Positions 27,399 to 37,405 are shown, numbered from the stretch's first letter. The stretch is 64,000 bases of DNA from Acetobacter tropicalis (GCF_001580915.1 NZ_LHZQ01000219.1:30750-94749); one strand, 5' to 3'. Made by a program: numbers and translations. Notes: generated by a model from the sequence alone, not told the origin.

Positions 27399-28148
27399 TT
27401 ATGCCAGTGCCTCTAACAGCGGTGGCAGATACTGATCCAGTTTTACGCGAAGCGGCATCAGATAAGCCCGCCCTTTTTCCTGCGAGAGGTGCCGTAATAC
27501 GGTCTGGGCAAAATGGATATTGGCCTCCAGCGTGGGTTCAAAATCCTTTGGGAACACCACATGGTTGGTGGTTTCCCAATAAGAGCGTGAGCGTGGGCCG
27601 ATAACGGGAGACAAGCCCCAGAACACGGTTTCATCCCGCAGCCATTCGCGGCAGAGGTCAAACAGTTTCAGGTCAAACACGGGTTGGGTGAAGAATCCTT
27701 CCGCCCCGGCCTCTTTCTTGCGGGCAACGTCCTCCAGTTCCTGCCATGGCGCACGGCGGTAAGGATCAAATGCCGCATAAATGCGCAGGTGAGGCGCTTC
27801 CTTTTTGTAGCGGCGGATAATGCTTTCCGTGCTGTTGGGGTAGGTGCGGTGGGACAGATCTGCCGGCGGATCTCCGTGCACGACCAACACTTCTTCAAGC
27901 CCCGGCTGATCTGCGCCGGGCAGAGGGGCATCTGGAGCGATATCAATCGCCCGGATGTGGGGGACAACCCGCGCAAAGTGGGGGCGGATCAAGGCAGCAG
28001 CATCCCAACTGCGCAGCGGAAAGCGCATCAGATCCGGCACGTTCAGCGTATCGGCTGCGGGAAACAGAGCCTTTACGCTGGCAACATCTTCCAGCAAGGC
28101 TTCCGTGCTGCGGGGGATCAGTTCAACGGAGAGGCGTGAAAGGCTCAT
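27399..28148 (-). CDS. metF: Methylenetetrahydrofolate reductase-like protein (short form)
   Basis: TIM-barrel protein of 249 residues resembling 5,10-methylene-THF reductase: '[33 protein letters not shown]' start, then '[14 protein letters not shown]' and '[22 protein letters not shown]', where the family has 'KKVDAGADFFITQ'. It makes 5-methyl-THF for methionine synthesis. It is some 40-50 residues shorter than typical MetF, so cofactor use (FAD) or exact reaction may differ. Its ATG overlaps the folD stop, linking the two folate steps. Confidence 0.82.
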   Translation of the reverse strand: MSLSRLSVELIPRSTEALLEDVASVKALFPAADTLNVPDLMRFPLRSWDAAALIRPHFARVVPHIRAIDIAPDAPLPGADQPGLEEVLVVHGDPPADLSHRTYPNSTESIIRRYKKEAPHLRIYAAFDPYRRAPWQELEDVARKKEAGAEGFFTQPVFDLKLFDLCREWLRDETVFWGLSPVIGPRSRSYWETTNHVVFPKDFEPTLEANIHFAQTVLRHLSQEKGRAYLMPLRVKLDQYLPPLLEALA

Positions 28149-29053
28149 TCCGGTTTTCCCGTTACTAGAAGGCGCGCAGCCGTGAGAGTATTTTTCAGTA
28201 GGCAGGCAATGGTCATGGGGCCGACGCCACCCGGTACTGGCGTGATACGGCCAGCCACTTTGACGGCTTCGTTAAACACAACATCGCCGACCAACCGGGT
28301 TTTGCCGTTTTCCAGCGTGACGCGGGTGATGCCCACATCAATGACCGTGGCCCCCGGTTTGATCCAGTCACCCCGCACCAGTTCACGTACCCCGGTGGCT
28401 ACCACCAGAATGTCGGCCTGCCGGGCCAATGCAGCGGTATCCCGCGTATGGATATGCGCGATAGAGACCGTGCAGCCTTCGGCCAACAACAGCAGGGCCA
28501 GCGGCTTGCCGACCAGATTGGATGCGCCAATCACCACGGCGTGTTGGCCGTGCATGTCTCCCAACTGGTCTTTCAGCAGGAGCAGGCAGCCCAGCGGGGT
28601 GCAGGGCACAAGACCGGGGAGCCCGATTGCCAGACGCCCTGCGTTGGTTTCTCCCAGTCCATCCACATCTTTTTCGGGGCGGATGGCATTGGTCACACGC
28701 CGCGCGTCCAGCCCTTTGGGCAGCGGAAGCTGAACCAGAATGCCATGAATTTCCGGATCGTTGTTCAGGCGTTCAATCAGCGCCAGAAGTTCGGTTTCAG
28801 AGGTTGTTTCCGGCAGCATGTGCATGAAGGAGCGCATGCCTGCATGATGAGTCTGGATCGCCTTGTTGCGCACATAGACTTCGCTGGCCGGATCATTCCC
28901 TACCAGAATGACAGCCAGCCCCGGCGTGACGCCGTACTGATCATGGAAAGTACGCACATCATCGCGGATCTGAGCGCGAAGGGAGGCGGCAAAGCCTTTG
29001 CCATCAATCAGGGAGGCCTGATGGTCGGAAGAAAGGGGAGAGGATGCGCTCAT
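28145..29053 (-). CDS. folD: Bifunctional methylene-THF dehydrogenase / methenyl-THF cyclohydrolase
   Basis: Interconverts 5,10-methylene-, methenyl- and 10-formyl-THF using NADP. 302 residues. The catalytic Lys lies in '[17 protein letters not shown]', and '[13 protein letters not shown]', '[14 protein letters not shown]', '[17 protein letters not shown]' and '[15 protein letters not shown]' are the family signatures in order. First gene of folD-metF; the 160 bases upstream hold the promoter. Confidence 0.97.
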   Translation of the reverse strand: MSASSPLSSDHQASLIDGKGFAASLRAQIRDDVRTFHDQYGVTPGLAVILVGNDPASEVYVRNKAIQTHHAGMRSFMHMLPETTSETELLALIERLNNDPEIHGILVQLPLPKGLDARRVTNAIRPEKDVDGLGETNAGRLAIGLPGLVPCTPLGCLLLLKDQLGDMHGQHAVVIGASNLVGKPLALLLLAEGCTVSIAHIHTRDTAALARQADILVVATGVRELVRGDWIKPGATVIDVGITRVTLENGKTRLVGDVVFNEAVKVAGRITPVPGGVGPMTIACLLKNTLTAARLLVTGKPE

Positions 29054-29217
29054 CGTTCCTGCTGCCAGTCTAATCGGGAAGGGGCGGTCTGAAGTGTTGG
29101 AGGCATACGCAAAAAAACACCTTGGGACAATGCCGCAGCCCGGTACAGCCGCAGTTTTCTGCGCGCATGTCAGGGCAGCAGGGATAAACCGGCAGCCGCC
29201 ACATGTGGCGGGCTCCC

Positions 29218-30372
29218 TTACTCTGCGGCGTTATCCTGCCGATAGGGGGAAAGCTGGCCCAGCGCCTGGGCTTCTTCCGTCATTGCTGAGCGTTCGTGTT
29301 CCAGAAAGTTCGCTACACTGGCCCGAAAGGAAGGGTTTTCAATCCAGTGGGCGGAATGGGTGAGGCTGGGCACATAACCGCGTTGGATCTTGTGTTCCCC
29401 CTGTGCGCCGGCTTCTACACGTTTCAGTCCATGTGCGATGGCAAAGTCTATGGCGCGATAATAGCAGAGTTCAAAATGCAGGAACGGCCAGTTACCCGTG
29501 CAGCCCCAGTTGCGTCCGTACAGAGTATCTTTGCCCAGCAGGTTCAGGGCGGCGGCTACTGTTTCTTCACCGTTGCGCGCTACCATCAGTACAACCCGTT
29601 CCCCCAGCCGTTCTGAAAGCAGAGGAAAGAAAGCAGGGGTGAGGTAGGCGCTGCCCCATTTGCGGTCCACCGTGTTCTGGTAAAATCTGTAGAACGCATC
29701 CCACTCGGGTTTGGTAATGTCGTTCCCGCGCAGGGTATGAAAGGTGAGGCCCGCCGCATTGGCGTCTCGCCGCTCGCGCCGCAGGACCTTGCGTTTGCGG
29801 GATGAGAGCGCCTCAAGAAAATCCTCAAAGCCCTGATAACCCCGGTTATGCCAGTGATATTGCAGCCCTAGCCGATGCAGCCAGCCACGTTTGGCCATCA
29901 GGGCACTTTCCTGCTCCTGACAGAAAGTGACATGGGCGGAAGAAAGGCCGGTATCGCCACATATCTGGCGCAGGGCATCTGCCAGCACGGCTGCAGCTTC
30001 TGGGGGAGCATCAGGGTGCACAAGCAGGCGCGGGCCGGGTGCCGGGGTAAAAGGAACGGCAATTTGCAGTTTGGGATAATACTGGCCGCCTGCGGCTTCA
30101 AAAGCGCGGGCCCAGCCTTGGTCAAACACGTATTCGCCCCAGGAATGCCCTTTCAGATAAGCGGGGCAGACGGCCGCCAAGGTGCCATCCGGGGCGTGCA
30201 GGCTGACATGCCGGGGCATCCAGCCCGTGCGGCGGGAGACAGAACCACTGTCTTCCAGCGCAGAGAGAAAGGCGTGGCTGACAAACGGGTTATCTGACCC
30301 CGCGCAGGCATCCCACGCCTCTGCCGTGAGGGAATGGATGCCTTCGTGGAGTGAAACAGACCAGTCCGGCAT
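29218..30372 (-). CDS. FemAB/GNAT-like acyltransferase (peptidogalycan-biosynthesis family)
   Basis: A 384-residue protein of the PF04339-type family: tandem GNAT-like folds related to FemX. Patterns include '[18 protein letters not shown]' near the start, '[20 protein letters not shown]', '[16 protein letters not shown]' and '[33 protein letters not shown]' near the end, all as in the family. Biochemical function is unknown. ATG 30372 (AGAGGA upstream) is chosen over TTG 30387. Only 15 bases follow the ridA stop, so they form one operon, a frequent pairing in alphaproteobacteria (from memory). Confidence 0.88.
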   Translation of the reverse strand: MPDWSVSLHEGIHSLTAEAWDACAGSDNPFVSHAFLSALEDSGSVSRRTGWMPRHVSLHAPDGTLAAVCPAYLKGHSWGEYVFDQGWARAFEAAGGQYYPKLQIAVPFTPAPGPRLLVHPDAPPEAAAVLADALRQICGDTGLSSAHVTFCQEQESALMAKRGWLHRLGLQYHWHNRGYQGFEDFLEALSSRKRKVLRRERRDANAAGLTFHTLRGNDITKPEWDAFYRFYQNTVDRKWGSAYLTPAFFPLLSERLGERVVLMVARNGEETVAAALNLLGKDTLYGRNWGCTGNWPFLHFELCYYRAIDFAIAHGLKRVEAGAQGEHKIQRGYVPSLTHSAHWIENPSFRASVANFLEHERSAMTEEAQALGQLSPYRQDNAAE

Positions 30373-30387
30373 GGCGCATCCTCTCAA

Positions 30388-30852
30388 TCAGTCGATTTCG
30401 AACAACCCTTCCACTTCAACCGGGGCATCCAGCGGCAGGGATGGCACACCCACGGTGGAGCGGGCATGGCGGCCAGCATCACCAAATACATCCACGGCCA
30501 GATCAGAGGCACCATTCATGACGGATGCATGAGCCGTAAAATCTGGCGTGCAGGCAATAAATCCGCCCAGACGCACCACGCGTTTCACACGGCTGAGGTC
30601 ACCCACGGCGGCCTTAACCTGTGCGATCACGTTGATCATGCTGTAGCGGGCAGCTTCAACAGCGGTTTCAACAGATACCGCGCCACCCAGCTTGCCTGTG
30701 GCGAACAGCTTGCCGTCAACCATGGGTAACTGGCCGGATAGAACCAGCAGGTTGCCAGTCTGCACGGTCGCTACATAGTTGGCAACAGGAGCAGCGGGTG
30801 TGGGCAGGGTGATACCTAGTGCGGCCAGACGTGCTTCAGGGGTGGTGCTCAT
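30388..30852 (-). CDS. RidA-family enamine/imine deaminase-like protein
   Basis: A 154-residue member of the YjgF/YER057c/UK114 family, longer-type subgroup starting 'PEARLAALGITLP'. Cytosolic trimer; RidA members clear reactive enamines made by PLP enzymes. Seen here: 'LLVLSGQLPMVDGKL', 'AVEAARYSMINVIAQVKAAVGDLSRVKRVVRLGGFIAC' and 'HARSTVGVPSLPLDAPVEVEGLFE'. The usual catalytic Arg appears in 'GRHARSTVGV'. Confidence 0.92.
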   Translation of the reverse strand: MSTTPEARLAALGITLPTPAAPVANYVATVQTGNLLVLSGQLPMVDGKLFATGKLGGAVSVETAVEAARYSMINVIAQVKAAVGDLSRVKRVVRLGGFIACTPDFTAHASVMNGASDLAVDVFGDAGRHARSTVGVPSLPLDAPVEVEGLFEID

Positions 30853-30928
30853 ACAATCATCTCCGTTCAGGGTGCCGCGTGCGCCATCAAAGGCGCATGC
30901 GGCGGGAAAAGAGGCTGCCCCGGCAGGC

Positions 30929-30958
30929 TAAAAGCCGGCCCCGAAAGGGAGGGCCGGC
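30929..30958 (-). terminator. Terminator after the TSCPD-domain gene
   Basis: GCCGGCCC and GGGCCGGC form an 8-bp GC stem followed by TTTT on the minus strand, about 85 bases past the stop at 31043. Confidence 0.7.
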
Positions 30959-31042
30959 GATAGAAAACCGCTCCGTTTGGCTCCGGCGTATCCCCCGCAA
31001 CAGAGTGCAGGGCAGCGCCGGGGCTAGAGGACCAGAGTTCCG

Positions 31043-32572
31043 TTAGCTGACAACCAGCCGCAGGCTGCCTCGTTTGCGGGGGGCAGGGTCGCTCTCATCC
31101 GCCGGGAAATCAAGCGGCAACAACGGATCAGGCTCGCCCTGCATGTCCTGATGGGGGCCGTCGGGCAGCTTTTTACCCAGATAGGCTTCAGACAAAGCGC
31201 GAAAGGCATAATCCAGCATGGAGGTGGCGTAGGTGGCCACGGGGTCGCCTTCCACCGTGCCGGAGGGGCCGAAGCAGGAATAGGCAAAGCTGTTCACATA
31301 TTCTTCCAGCGGCGCACCATATTGCAGGCCAATGCTCACGGCTTCCCCAAAGCTTTCCATCAGCCCTTTCACCATGGCGCTCTCCCGCGTGGGGGTGAGG
31401 GACAGTTCGCCTAGCGTTCCGTCTTCATACTCTCCAGTGCGCAGGAACAGGCGGTGGCCGCCAATGGCTGTTTTCTGGGTAAAGCCGCCGTGGCGGTGGG
31501 GCAGCGCACGGCGCATTCCGCGTTCCAGCTTGCGGCGTAGCGGCTGGGCGGCCGGGTCTGGCCGTGCTGGCATGCGGTCAATAAAGCCGGTCAGCGCCCG
31601 ATACATGGCCATGTGCGCGGTGGGCCCAGGCAAGGGTAGTACGGTTTCCCCAGCCAGCGCGGCTGCCAGCGCGGTTTCTGTAGTGAAGCCTCGGGCCTCC
31701 AACCGGTTGACGGTGCTTTGAGCCAGCCGTCCATCCGGGCGCAGCAGGGAGAAAACGGGAGCAAGGCCGCACGCTTCCACGCCCAGCACACCATCGACTG
31801 GCCCGGAGGTGGAGAAGCCGGTTTCAATGGCTTCAAGCGGATTTTCAGTTTCTACCGCAGCTTCATTCCACACGGCCCGGAGTGTTTCGCTCAGGCCCGG
31901 CAAAACGGTCCGCACAGGCGGAAGGGGCAGGGACTCGGGGCCACAGCCGGAATGGGCTGTCAGCGTTGCCAGTGTGGCAATGGCGCATGCGGCGGCACGG
32001 CCATCTTCACTATCATAGTCCAGCCCTACTCCAGCCAGACACGCATCCAGATTGGTCAGCAGGATGTCCCCGGCACAGCGCGGGGCAGTGCCTGCGCCAT
32101 CCACATCAGAGCTCTTGACGGCAGGCTGAGTGTTTTCAGACTGGGGTGCAAACAGATCAGGCAGGGGTAGCTCGCCGTTGCGCTGGTTGCCCATGGTGTG
32201 GGAGGCATCACGCAGCACGCGGGAGAGCAGACGCAGGGCCGCCACAAAGGTTTCTGCGGCAAACCCTTCCCCCGGAGAGACAAAAGCGGCCAGATTGAGC
32301 ACAAAGCCCGGTGGTCGATCGAACTCACATGCCCAGACGGCTTCTGTCGGAGCCGCCTGACGCATGAGCAGAAGCCAGATGAGAGACCGCGCAGTGGCGT
32401 CATCCTGTGTCAGGGCGTCCACCCAGCGCGAGGCCGCGCGCGGGAGGTCTATTGCGTCCGTGCCGGATATGAGCTGGGCCAGCGCAGAAGCTGCGTCGGT
32501 ATCCCACTCAGCGGGCAGCGTTACGGAGCGGAAAGGAGCATCCGGGTCTGCTGCGGCCTGTAGTGTGCTCAT
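31043..32572 (-). CDS. Class II ribonucleotide reductase-like protein with C-terminal TSCPD domain
   Basis: A 509-residue protein. Its last ~150 residues closely follow the C-terminal TSCPD domain of adenosylcobalamin-dependent reductase NrdJ: 'GFTQKTAIGGHRLFLRTGEY' then 'DGTLGELSLTP', 'GEAVSIGLQYGAPLEEYVNSF' and 'TSMLDYAFRALSEAYLG'. The N-terminal part has weak likeness to the RNR barrel ('FVLNLAAFVSPGEGF', 'AGVGLDYDSEDGRAAACAIATL') but is far too short and lacks the usual active-site cysteine motifs, so catalysis of nucleotide reduction is not expected. Start: ATG 32572, or ATG 32608. It is divergent from the NDUFA12 gene. It may be a regulator or a decayed paralogue; the true role is unknown. 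Confidence 0.75.
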   Translation of the reverse strand: MSTLQAAADPDAPFRSVTLPAEWDTDAASALAQLISGTDAIDLPRAASRWVDALTQDDATARSLIWLLLMRQAAPTEAVWACEFDRPPGFVLNLAAFVSPGEGFAAETFVAALRLLSRVLRDASHTMGNQRNGELPLPDLFAPQSENTQPAVKSSDVDGAGTAPRCAGDILLTNLDACLAGVGLDYDSEDGRAAACAIATLATLTAHSGCGPESLPLPPVRTVLPGLSETLRAVWNEAAVETENPLEAIETGFSTSGPVDGVLGVEACGLAPVFSLLRPDGRLAQSTVNRLEARGFTTETALAAALAGETVLPLPGPTAHMAMYRALTGFIDRMPARPDPAAQPLRRKLERGMRRALPHRHGGFTQKTAIGGHRLFLRTGEYEDGTLGELSLTPTRESAMVKGLMESFGEAVSIGLQYGAPLEEYVNSFAYSCFGPSGTVEGDPVATYATSMLDYAFRALSEAYLGKKLPDGPHQDMQGEPDPLLPLDFPADESDPAPRKRGSLRLVVS

Positions 32573-32788
32573 GAGCACACCGTTCCAATGGCGTCTGGCT
32601 CTTGTCATGCCCGCAGTTTACGCCCTGTGCACAGGCCGATGGAACCCGGTCAGACCCCTCTGCAGATTATACAGACCCCGGTATAATGAGGATATGGGGG
32701 ATAACTTTTTTCCAATCGAGCGCAGTTGATCGAACAGGCGGCCAAAAGGCATGGACCGCGCCTTGCCAGCGGTTTTATCATCCCGTTC

Positions 32789-33157
32789 ATGGCAAATATC
32801 GGAACACGGCTGTATACGCGCCGCAAAGGGCGGCTGGTTGGCAAGGACGCCCAAGGGCGCTGCTATTACGAATCGACCGGCCCCGCACGCCGTGGCGGCG
32901 GGCTTGACCGGCCTGAACGGTGGGTGATCTACCTGAAAGGGGAAGATCCTTCCGCCGTGCCGCCGGAATGGTGGGGGTGGCTGCACCATACGCTGGATGC
33001 GCCCATTCCTGATGAAGAGCGCAAGCCATGGCAGCTTCCGTACCAACCCAACATGACCGGCACGGCGCAGCGCTATAGCCCGCCGGGCAGTGCATACAGC
33101 AGCGGGCAGAAACCTCCTGCCACAGGAGATTATGACGCCTGGACGCCGGATGCGTGA
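32789..33157 (+). CDS. NADH:ubiquinone oxidoreductase accessory subunit NDUFA12
   Basis: A 122-residue homologue of the mitochondrial complex I subunit B17.2/NDUFA12, which alphaproteobacteria share. 'IGTRLYTRRKGRLVGKDAQGRCYYE' and 'RWVIYLKGEDPSAVPPEWWGWLHHTLDAP' are the family core, followed by the 'QLPYQPNMTGTAQRYSPPGS' tail. The frame also opens at TTG 32726 (21 more residues); neither start has a clear ribosome site. Head of a rightward block with mlaD and a DUF2155 gene, an arrangement common in alphaproteobacteria. Confidence 0.92.
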   Translation: MANIGTRLYTRRKGRLVGKDAQGRCYYESTGPARRGGGLDRPERWVIYLKGEDPSAVPPEWWGWLHHTLDAPIPDEERKPWQLPYQPNMTGTAQRYSPPGSAYSSGQKPPATGDYDAWTPDA

Positions 33158-33214
33158 TCTCGGACGCATTCCCTGCTAAGAGGAAAATCCAGAGCAGGGA
33201 GTGCAACAGGATTC

Positions 33215-33763
33215 ATGGCTTCAGTGACATCAGCAACCGCACGGCGGAATTCGGTTGAACTCATAACGGGTGTGGTCGTGCTGATAGCCCTCGCCCTCAT
33301 GCTTGTCGCCGCTGTAGTGGGGGAAGGCCGGAAAACCGATAGTACGGGTTATCCGCTTCATGCCAGCTTTTCCCACATAGACGGGTTGGGCGTGGGTTCG
33401 GATGTGCGGCTGGCAGGTGTTACCGTTGGGCAGGTGGTCCAGGAACGGGTTGATCCCACGACCTACAAGGCCGAAGTCACCTTCACCGTGCGGCCCGATA
33501 TCAAATTGCCAACGGATAGTGCTGCCATCATCACCAGTGATAGTCTTCTGGGCGGTAAATACATTGCCCTTTCTCCTGGTGGGGATGATCAAACCCTGAA
33601 ACCGAACGCCATGGTCAATCAGACCCAGGGTTCGATCAGTCTTGAACAACTGCTGAGCAAATTTATTTTCTCTGTAACGGACACACTTACCCGCGCCAAC
33701 AAGGATGCGGCCAAGGATCAACCCGCTGCCCCGGCTGATGCGGGGAAGGGTGATCTGCCTTGA
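33215..33763 (+). CDS. mlaD: Phospholipid transporter substrate-binding subunit MlaD
   Basis: A 182-residue MCE-domain protein anchored by one N-terminal membrane helix ('ELITGVVVLIALALMLVAAVV'). MCE core: 'YPLHASFSHIDGLGVGSDVRLAGVTVGQV', ending in 'LLGGKYIALSPGG'. It forms the hexameric periplasmic ring of the MlaFEDB ABC transporter. The C-terminus is Ala/Asp/Pro-rich. The MlaA and MlaC partners are at 16-17.5 kb, while MlaE and MlaF are not in the window. Confidence 0.94.
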   Translation: MASVTSATARRNSVELITGVVVLIALALMLVAAVVGEGRKTDSTGYPLHASFSHIDGLGVGSDVRLAGVTVGQVVQERVDPTTYKAEVTFTVRPDIKLPTDSAAIITSDSLLGGKYIALSPGGDDQTLKPNAMVNQTQGSISLEQLLSKFIFSVTDTLTRANKDAAKDQPAAPADAGKGDLP

Positions 33764-33806
33764 GGCAGAACGCCTGGTGTGCGCGGCTGTGGAGAAAAAT
33801 AGCGAG

Positions 33807-34025
33807 ATGAAAACCCCTGAAATCTGGCCGCAGGACGACGGACAACCCGTTTCCTGCGTGGAAAAATTAAAGGTGCTGGAAGAAAACTGGCAGGAAGTGC
33901 AGGACGTTCTGCGTGATGCGTTTGAGGATGCGGTTTTAATGGGGGTAAGTGAACAGGTGATGCGTGACCGGCTGGCTGACCTTGTAACGGCTCTCGTCTC
34001 CCCCCGCCGGGGGAGTGGCGCATGA
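33807..34025 (+). CDS. Small acidic helical protein, unknown
   Basis: A 72-residue protein ('CVEKLKVLEENWQEVQDVLRDAFEDAVLMG'), probably a helical bundle or coiled coil. I do not recognise it. It starts 43 bases after mlaD and overlaps the next gene by ATGA, so it belongs to the operon and its translation is coupled to the DUF2155 gene. Confidence 0.7.
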   Translation: MKTPEIWPQDDGQPVSCVEKLKVLEENWQEVQDVLRDAFEDAVLMGVSEQVMRDRLADLVTALVSPRRGSGA

Positions 34026-34633
34026 AAAGCATACAGATGCGCAAAATCGCCCTTGCCTGTGTCATGGCCTGCAGCGTGAGCGCAGGCGCTGTTTCCGTCG
34101 CTCATGCCGTCGGCACGCCGCTTGCCCCTCCGGCTATTTATCCCCCCAACACATGGCAGGGGAAAGCTACCGCCGTTGTGCGTGTGCTGGATCGGCTGGA
34201 TGCTCATGTGGAAGTGATCTCGGTTCCGGTTGGAACGACTGCACATTACAAGAGTTTAGAGATATCAGCGGGCCGTTGTCTGGAACGGCCGCAAACATTA
34301 TCTCCGGATGCCGCAGGCTGGCTGGAGTTGCATGACACGCACCCGGATGGGGCAACGTTCAAAGGCTGGATGCTGGCGGCGGAACCTGCTTTGGGTGTGT
34401 TTGAAAGTGCTGTGTACGATGTGCGGATGGTGCGGTGTGAAGGGGATAATGTTGCCCCTGCTGCGCCACCACTGCCCACACCGAGCGTACCGGTGCTGAC
34501 GCAACCTTCTGGTGCCACCCCTCCTTCTACCGGGAGTGATGGCGGGGCAGGCGGGCAGGCTCCCTCTACAGGAGCAGCGCCCGCTGGCCAGAACCAGACA
34601 CCAGCCATACCTGAATATGGCGGCGAATATTAA
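34022..34633 (+). CDS. DUF2155 exported protein
   Basis: A 203-residue exported protein. Signal peptide ('ALACVMACSVSAGAVSVAHA'), then the DUF2155 domain with 'WQGKATAVVRVLDRLDAHVE', 'LEISAGRCLERP' and 'FKGWMLAAEPALGVFESAVYDVRMVRC', conserved in alphaproteobacteria; the last 60 residues are a Pro/Thr/Gly-rich tail. Two cysteines flank the domain and may form a disulfide. Function unknown; the constant link with mlaD suggests an envelope role. Confidence 0.9.
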   Translation: MKSIQMRKIALACVMACSVSAGAVSVAHAVGTPLAPPAIYPPNTWQGKATAVVRVLDRLDAHVEVISVPVGTTAHYKSLEISAGRCLERPQTLSPDAAGWLELHDTHPDGATFKGWMLAAEPALGVFESAVYDVRMVRCEGDNVAPAAPPLPTPSVPVLTQPSGATPPSTGSDGGAGGQAPSTGAAPAGQNQTPAIPEYGGEY

Positions 34634-34792
34634 GGTTAAGGACGCATTTTCTCCATAGTGTGTCCACAGAATGCATGACCAGCCCTGCCGTGCGGGGTGG
34701 TTGTCGTCAGCCGTTGGCTCCGGCATCGTTCAGCAACAGGCTCTGACGACCCTGAAGGCGAGGGACGGAGCCTGAAAAGATAGTAAGACGAG

Positions 34793-35542
34793 GTGCACGT
34801 GGTCCGTACTTTTTCCGGTAATGAGTTCCGCCTTCAGGTTCCCCCCGTGAAGGAGGCGGCTTTTTTATTCGATTTTGACGGAACACTGGTTGATATTGCC
34901 CCGACACCTGATTCTGTGGTGGTGCCTCCCGGCCTGCTGGAAACATTGAGTCGTCTGCGGGCAGCGTGTGGAGATGCCCTTGCGGTTATCTCCGGTCGTC
35001 CGATTGATCAGATCGACCATTTCCTCGGAGATGTGCCTTTTGCCGTGGCGGGGGAGCATGGGGTCGCGGTTCGGCATCGTCCGGGTGGTCCGATCGAACG
35101 GGTTGCTCTGCCTACTGTTCCGCAAAGTTGGTTGGTTGCCGCCCGCAAACTGGTGGAAGCCTGGCCCGGTTCCCGGTTGGAACACAAGCAGGCCGGGTTT
35201 GTGCTGCATTATCGCGCTGTTCCTGAAGCAGGCGAGGTTTTTCGGCAGGCTGCCGAGGGCTGGATGAAGGAAGCAGATGGCGCGTTCCATTTGCAGGCCG
35301 CCAAAATGGCGTGGGAAATCCGACCCGCAGGCGTGGACAAAGGCTATGCTGTTTCCACCTTGATGGAAGCGGCCCCCTTTGCAGGCCGAAAGCCAGTTTT
35401 TGTGGGTGATGACGTAACGGACGAGGATGGCATTGCCGCAGCAAAAAGGCTGGGCGGAGCTGGCCTGCGCATCCCCACGGATTTTCCAACACCTGCGGCG
35501 TTTCGGGACTGGCTGGGGATACTGGTTGGAAAGGAGCGCTAA
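34793..35542 (+). CDS. otsB: Trehalose-6-phosphate phosphatase
   Basis: HAD-family phosphatase of 249 residues making trehalose from trehalose-6-phosphate. Motif I 'FDFDGTLVDIAPTP' supplies the nucleophile Asp; 'AVISGRPIDQID' and 'AVAGEHGV' follow, and 'FVGDDVTDEDGIAAAK' is motif IV. It starts with GTG (34793, or 34799). Three bases separate it from otsA. Trehalose protects against osmotic, ethanol and drying stress. Confidence 0.95.
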   Translation: MHVVRTFSGNEFRLQVPPVKEAAFLFDFDGTLVDIAPTPDSVVVPPGLLETLSRLRAACGDALAVISGRPIDQIDHFLGDVPFAVAGEHGVAVRHRPGGPIERVALPTVPQSWLVAARKLVEAWPGSRLEHKQAGFVLHYRAVPEAGEVFRQAAEGWMKEADGAFHLQAAKMAWEIRPAGVDKGYAVSTLMEAAPFAGRKPVFVGDDVTDEDGIAAAKRLGGAGLRIPTDFPTPAAFRDWLGILVGKER

Positions 35543-35545
35543 AGG

Positions 35546-36892
35546 ATGGGGCGTCTTGTTGTTGTATCCAACCGCGTTCCTGCCCCGCGTGACCGGCATC
35601 AGCCCGCAGGCGGCCTTGCCGTTGCCTTGCGCGATGCACTGAGTGAAGGGCAATGCCTGTGGTTCGGGTGGTCTGGCCAGCAGATTTCCGAGCATGAGCA
35701 GGAAGACCGCGATGTCAGCATCGATCATGTGGAAAATGTGACCTACGCCACGATAGATCTGACTCACGCTGAGTTTGACGGATTCTATCAGAAATATTCC
35801 AACGCCATCCTATGGCCGCTCTGCCATTACCGTGCAGGCCTGATGGAATATAACCGGAAAGATCGAGAAGTTTATCTGAGCGTGAACGAACTGTTTGCCC
35901 AGAAGCTTCTGCCACTTTTAAAACCTGATGATCTGATCTGGATTCATGATTACCACCTGTTTCCGTTAGGGCAGGCATTGCGTGATCTGGGCGTGACATC
36001 TCCCATAGGCTTCTTCCTGCATATTCCTTTCCCGCCATGGAGCCTGATGAAGGCCCTGCCGGGCGGGGCAAGGCTTATGCAAAACATGCAGGCCTATGAT
36101 GTTATCGGCCTACAGACAGAAGATGATGCGCGTAACATGAATGATGGTTTTTCCATCTGCGGTGTGAAGGCGCGGGCGCAGGTCTTCCCCATAGGCATTG
36201 ATCCGGAAAGCTTTGCCGAGCAGGCCAAGGCTGGAGAAAATGTGGCGGAGGTGGAGCGTCTGCGTGAAAGCCTGGCAGGAAAACCGCTGATTATTGGTGT
36301 GGACCGGCTGGATTATTCAAAGGGATTGCCTGAGCGTCTGAAAGGATATGAAACCTTTCTTCAGCGCTACCCTGAACACCGGGGCAAGGTTGTTTACCTG
36401 CAAATTGCGCCAGTTTCCCGTGGGGATGTTGAGGAATACCGTCTGCTGAAGCAAGGGCTGGATGAAGCCGTAGGTCGTATTAACGGCAGCTATGGTGATT
36501 TTGACTGGACCCCCGTGCGCTATCTGACGCACCCGGTGCCGCGCCATCTGCTGGCAGGTTTTTACCGGCTGGCCAATGTTGCGTTGGTCACACCGCTGCG
36601 GGATGGCATGAATCTGGTAGCCAAGGAATACGTAGCGGCACAGGATCCGGAAGACCCCGGAGTGCTGGTTCTTTCACATTTTGCAGGTGCGGCGCCTGAG
36701 ATGGAAGATGCCCTGCTGGTCAATCCGCATGATGCCGATGAAATAGCAGAGGCCCTGCACAAGGCGCTTATCATGCCACAGGCAGAACGAAAGGCCAGAT
36801 GGGCCCTTTTGCAGCCTGATATCTGGCGTGTTACGGCAGGAAGCTGGGCGCGAGATTTCATCGGCACGTTGGCAAAGGTAAAGCGCGCGTGA
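35546..36892 (+). CDS. otsA: Trehalose-6-phosphate synthase
   Basis: GT20 retaining glycosyltransferase of 448 residues joining UDP-glucose and glucose-6-phosphate. '[11 protein letters not shown]', '[15 protein letters not shown]', '[16 protein letters not shown]', '[11 protein letters not shown]', '[21 protein letters not shown]' and '[19 protein letters not shown]' are all present. Co-transcribed with otsB and, by GTGA overlap, with dsbB. Confidence 0.96.
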   Translation: MGRLVVVSNRVPAPRDRHQPAGGLAVALRDALSEGQCLWFGWSGQQISEHEQEDRDVSIDHVENVTYATIDLTHAEFDGFYQKYSNAILWPLCHYRAGLMEYNRKDREVYLSVNELFAQKLLPLLKPDDLIWIHDYHLFPLGQALRDLGVTSPIGFFLHIPFPPWSLMKALPGGARLMQNMQAYDVIGLQTEDDARNMNDGFSICGVKARAQVFPIGIDPESFAEQAKAGENVAEVERLRESLAGKPLIIGVDRLDYSKGLPERLKGYETFLQRYPEHRGKVVYLQIAPVSRGDVEEYRLLKQGLDEAVGRINGSYGDFDWTPVRYLTHPVPRHLLAGFYRLANVALVTPLRDGMNLVAKEYVAAQDPEDPGVLVLSHFAGAAPEMEDALLVNPHDADEIAEALHKALIMPQAERKARWALLQPDIWRVTAGSWARDFIGTLAKVKRA

Positions 36893-37404
36893 AGGCTGCG
36901 TTGGTTCATCGGAAAATGGGATTATTTCTGGCGTTGGCCGGAGGGCTGGCGCTGGGCGTAGCATGGTGGGTGGAACATGTTCTGCAAATCACGCCGTGTG
37001 AGTTGTGTCTGGTAGAACGCTGGCCGTGGCGCATTCTCATTCTGATTGGCATTATCGATATTGTTCTGCCGGGTGCGGCGGGTGGTCCAGTGCTGTGGCT
37101 GGCTGTGCCTGTTCTTCTGGCATCAGTCGGGCTGGCTGCGTGCCACGCCGGGGTAGAGTGGCAATGGTGGCCTAGCCCGTTTCCGGGGTGCCACGCACCG
37201 CATATCAGTGGCCGTACAATGGCGGAACGTCTGGCGTCCATGCCGTTGCGTCCCTCCAAACCCTGCGATGCTCCTACTTATCTTGTGCCGGCCTTGCCGC
37301 TTTCCATGAGTGTTATGGGGGGGCTGTACGCAGCCGCTATTCTGGCTGTGTTTTCCGTATGGAAATACAAAGCGGCCCGTACAGCCAGACGGATTTTTTA
37401 TTAA
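36889..37404 (+). CDS. dsbB: Disulfide bond formation protein B
   Basis: Inner-membrane quinone reductase that reoxidises DsbA. 171 residues, four hydrophobic segments. The first redox pair is CELC (Cys37 and Cys40) in '[14 protein letters not shown]', and the second-loop pair is Cys in 'PFPGCHAP' and in 'PSKPCDAP'. It starts at a GTG overlapping the otsA stop, an unexpected partner for trehalose genes. Confidence 0.93.
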   Translation: MKAALVHRKMGLFLALAGGLALGVAWWVEHVLQITPCELCLVERWPWRILILIGIIDIVLPGAAGGPVLWLAVPVLLASVGLAACHAGVEWQWWPSPFPGCHAPHISGRTMAERLASMPLRPSKPCDAPTYLVPALPLSMSVMGGLYAAAILAVFSVWKYKAARTARRIFY

Positions 37405-37405
37405 G

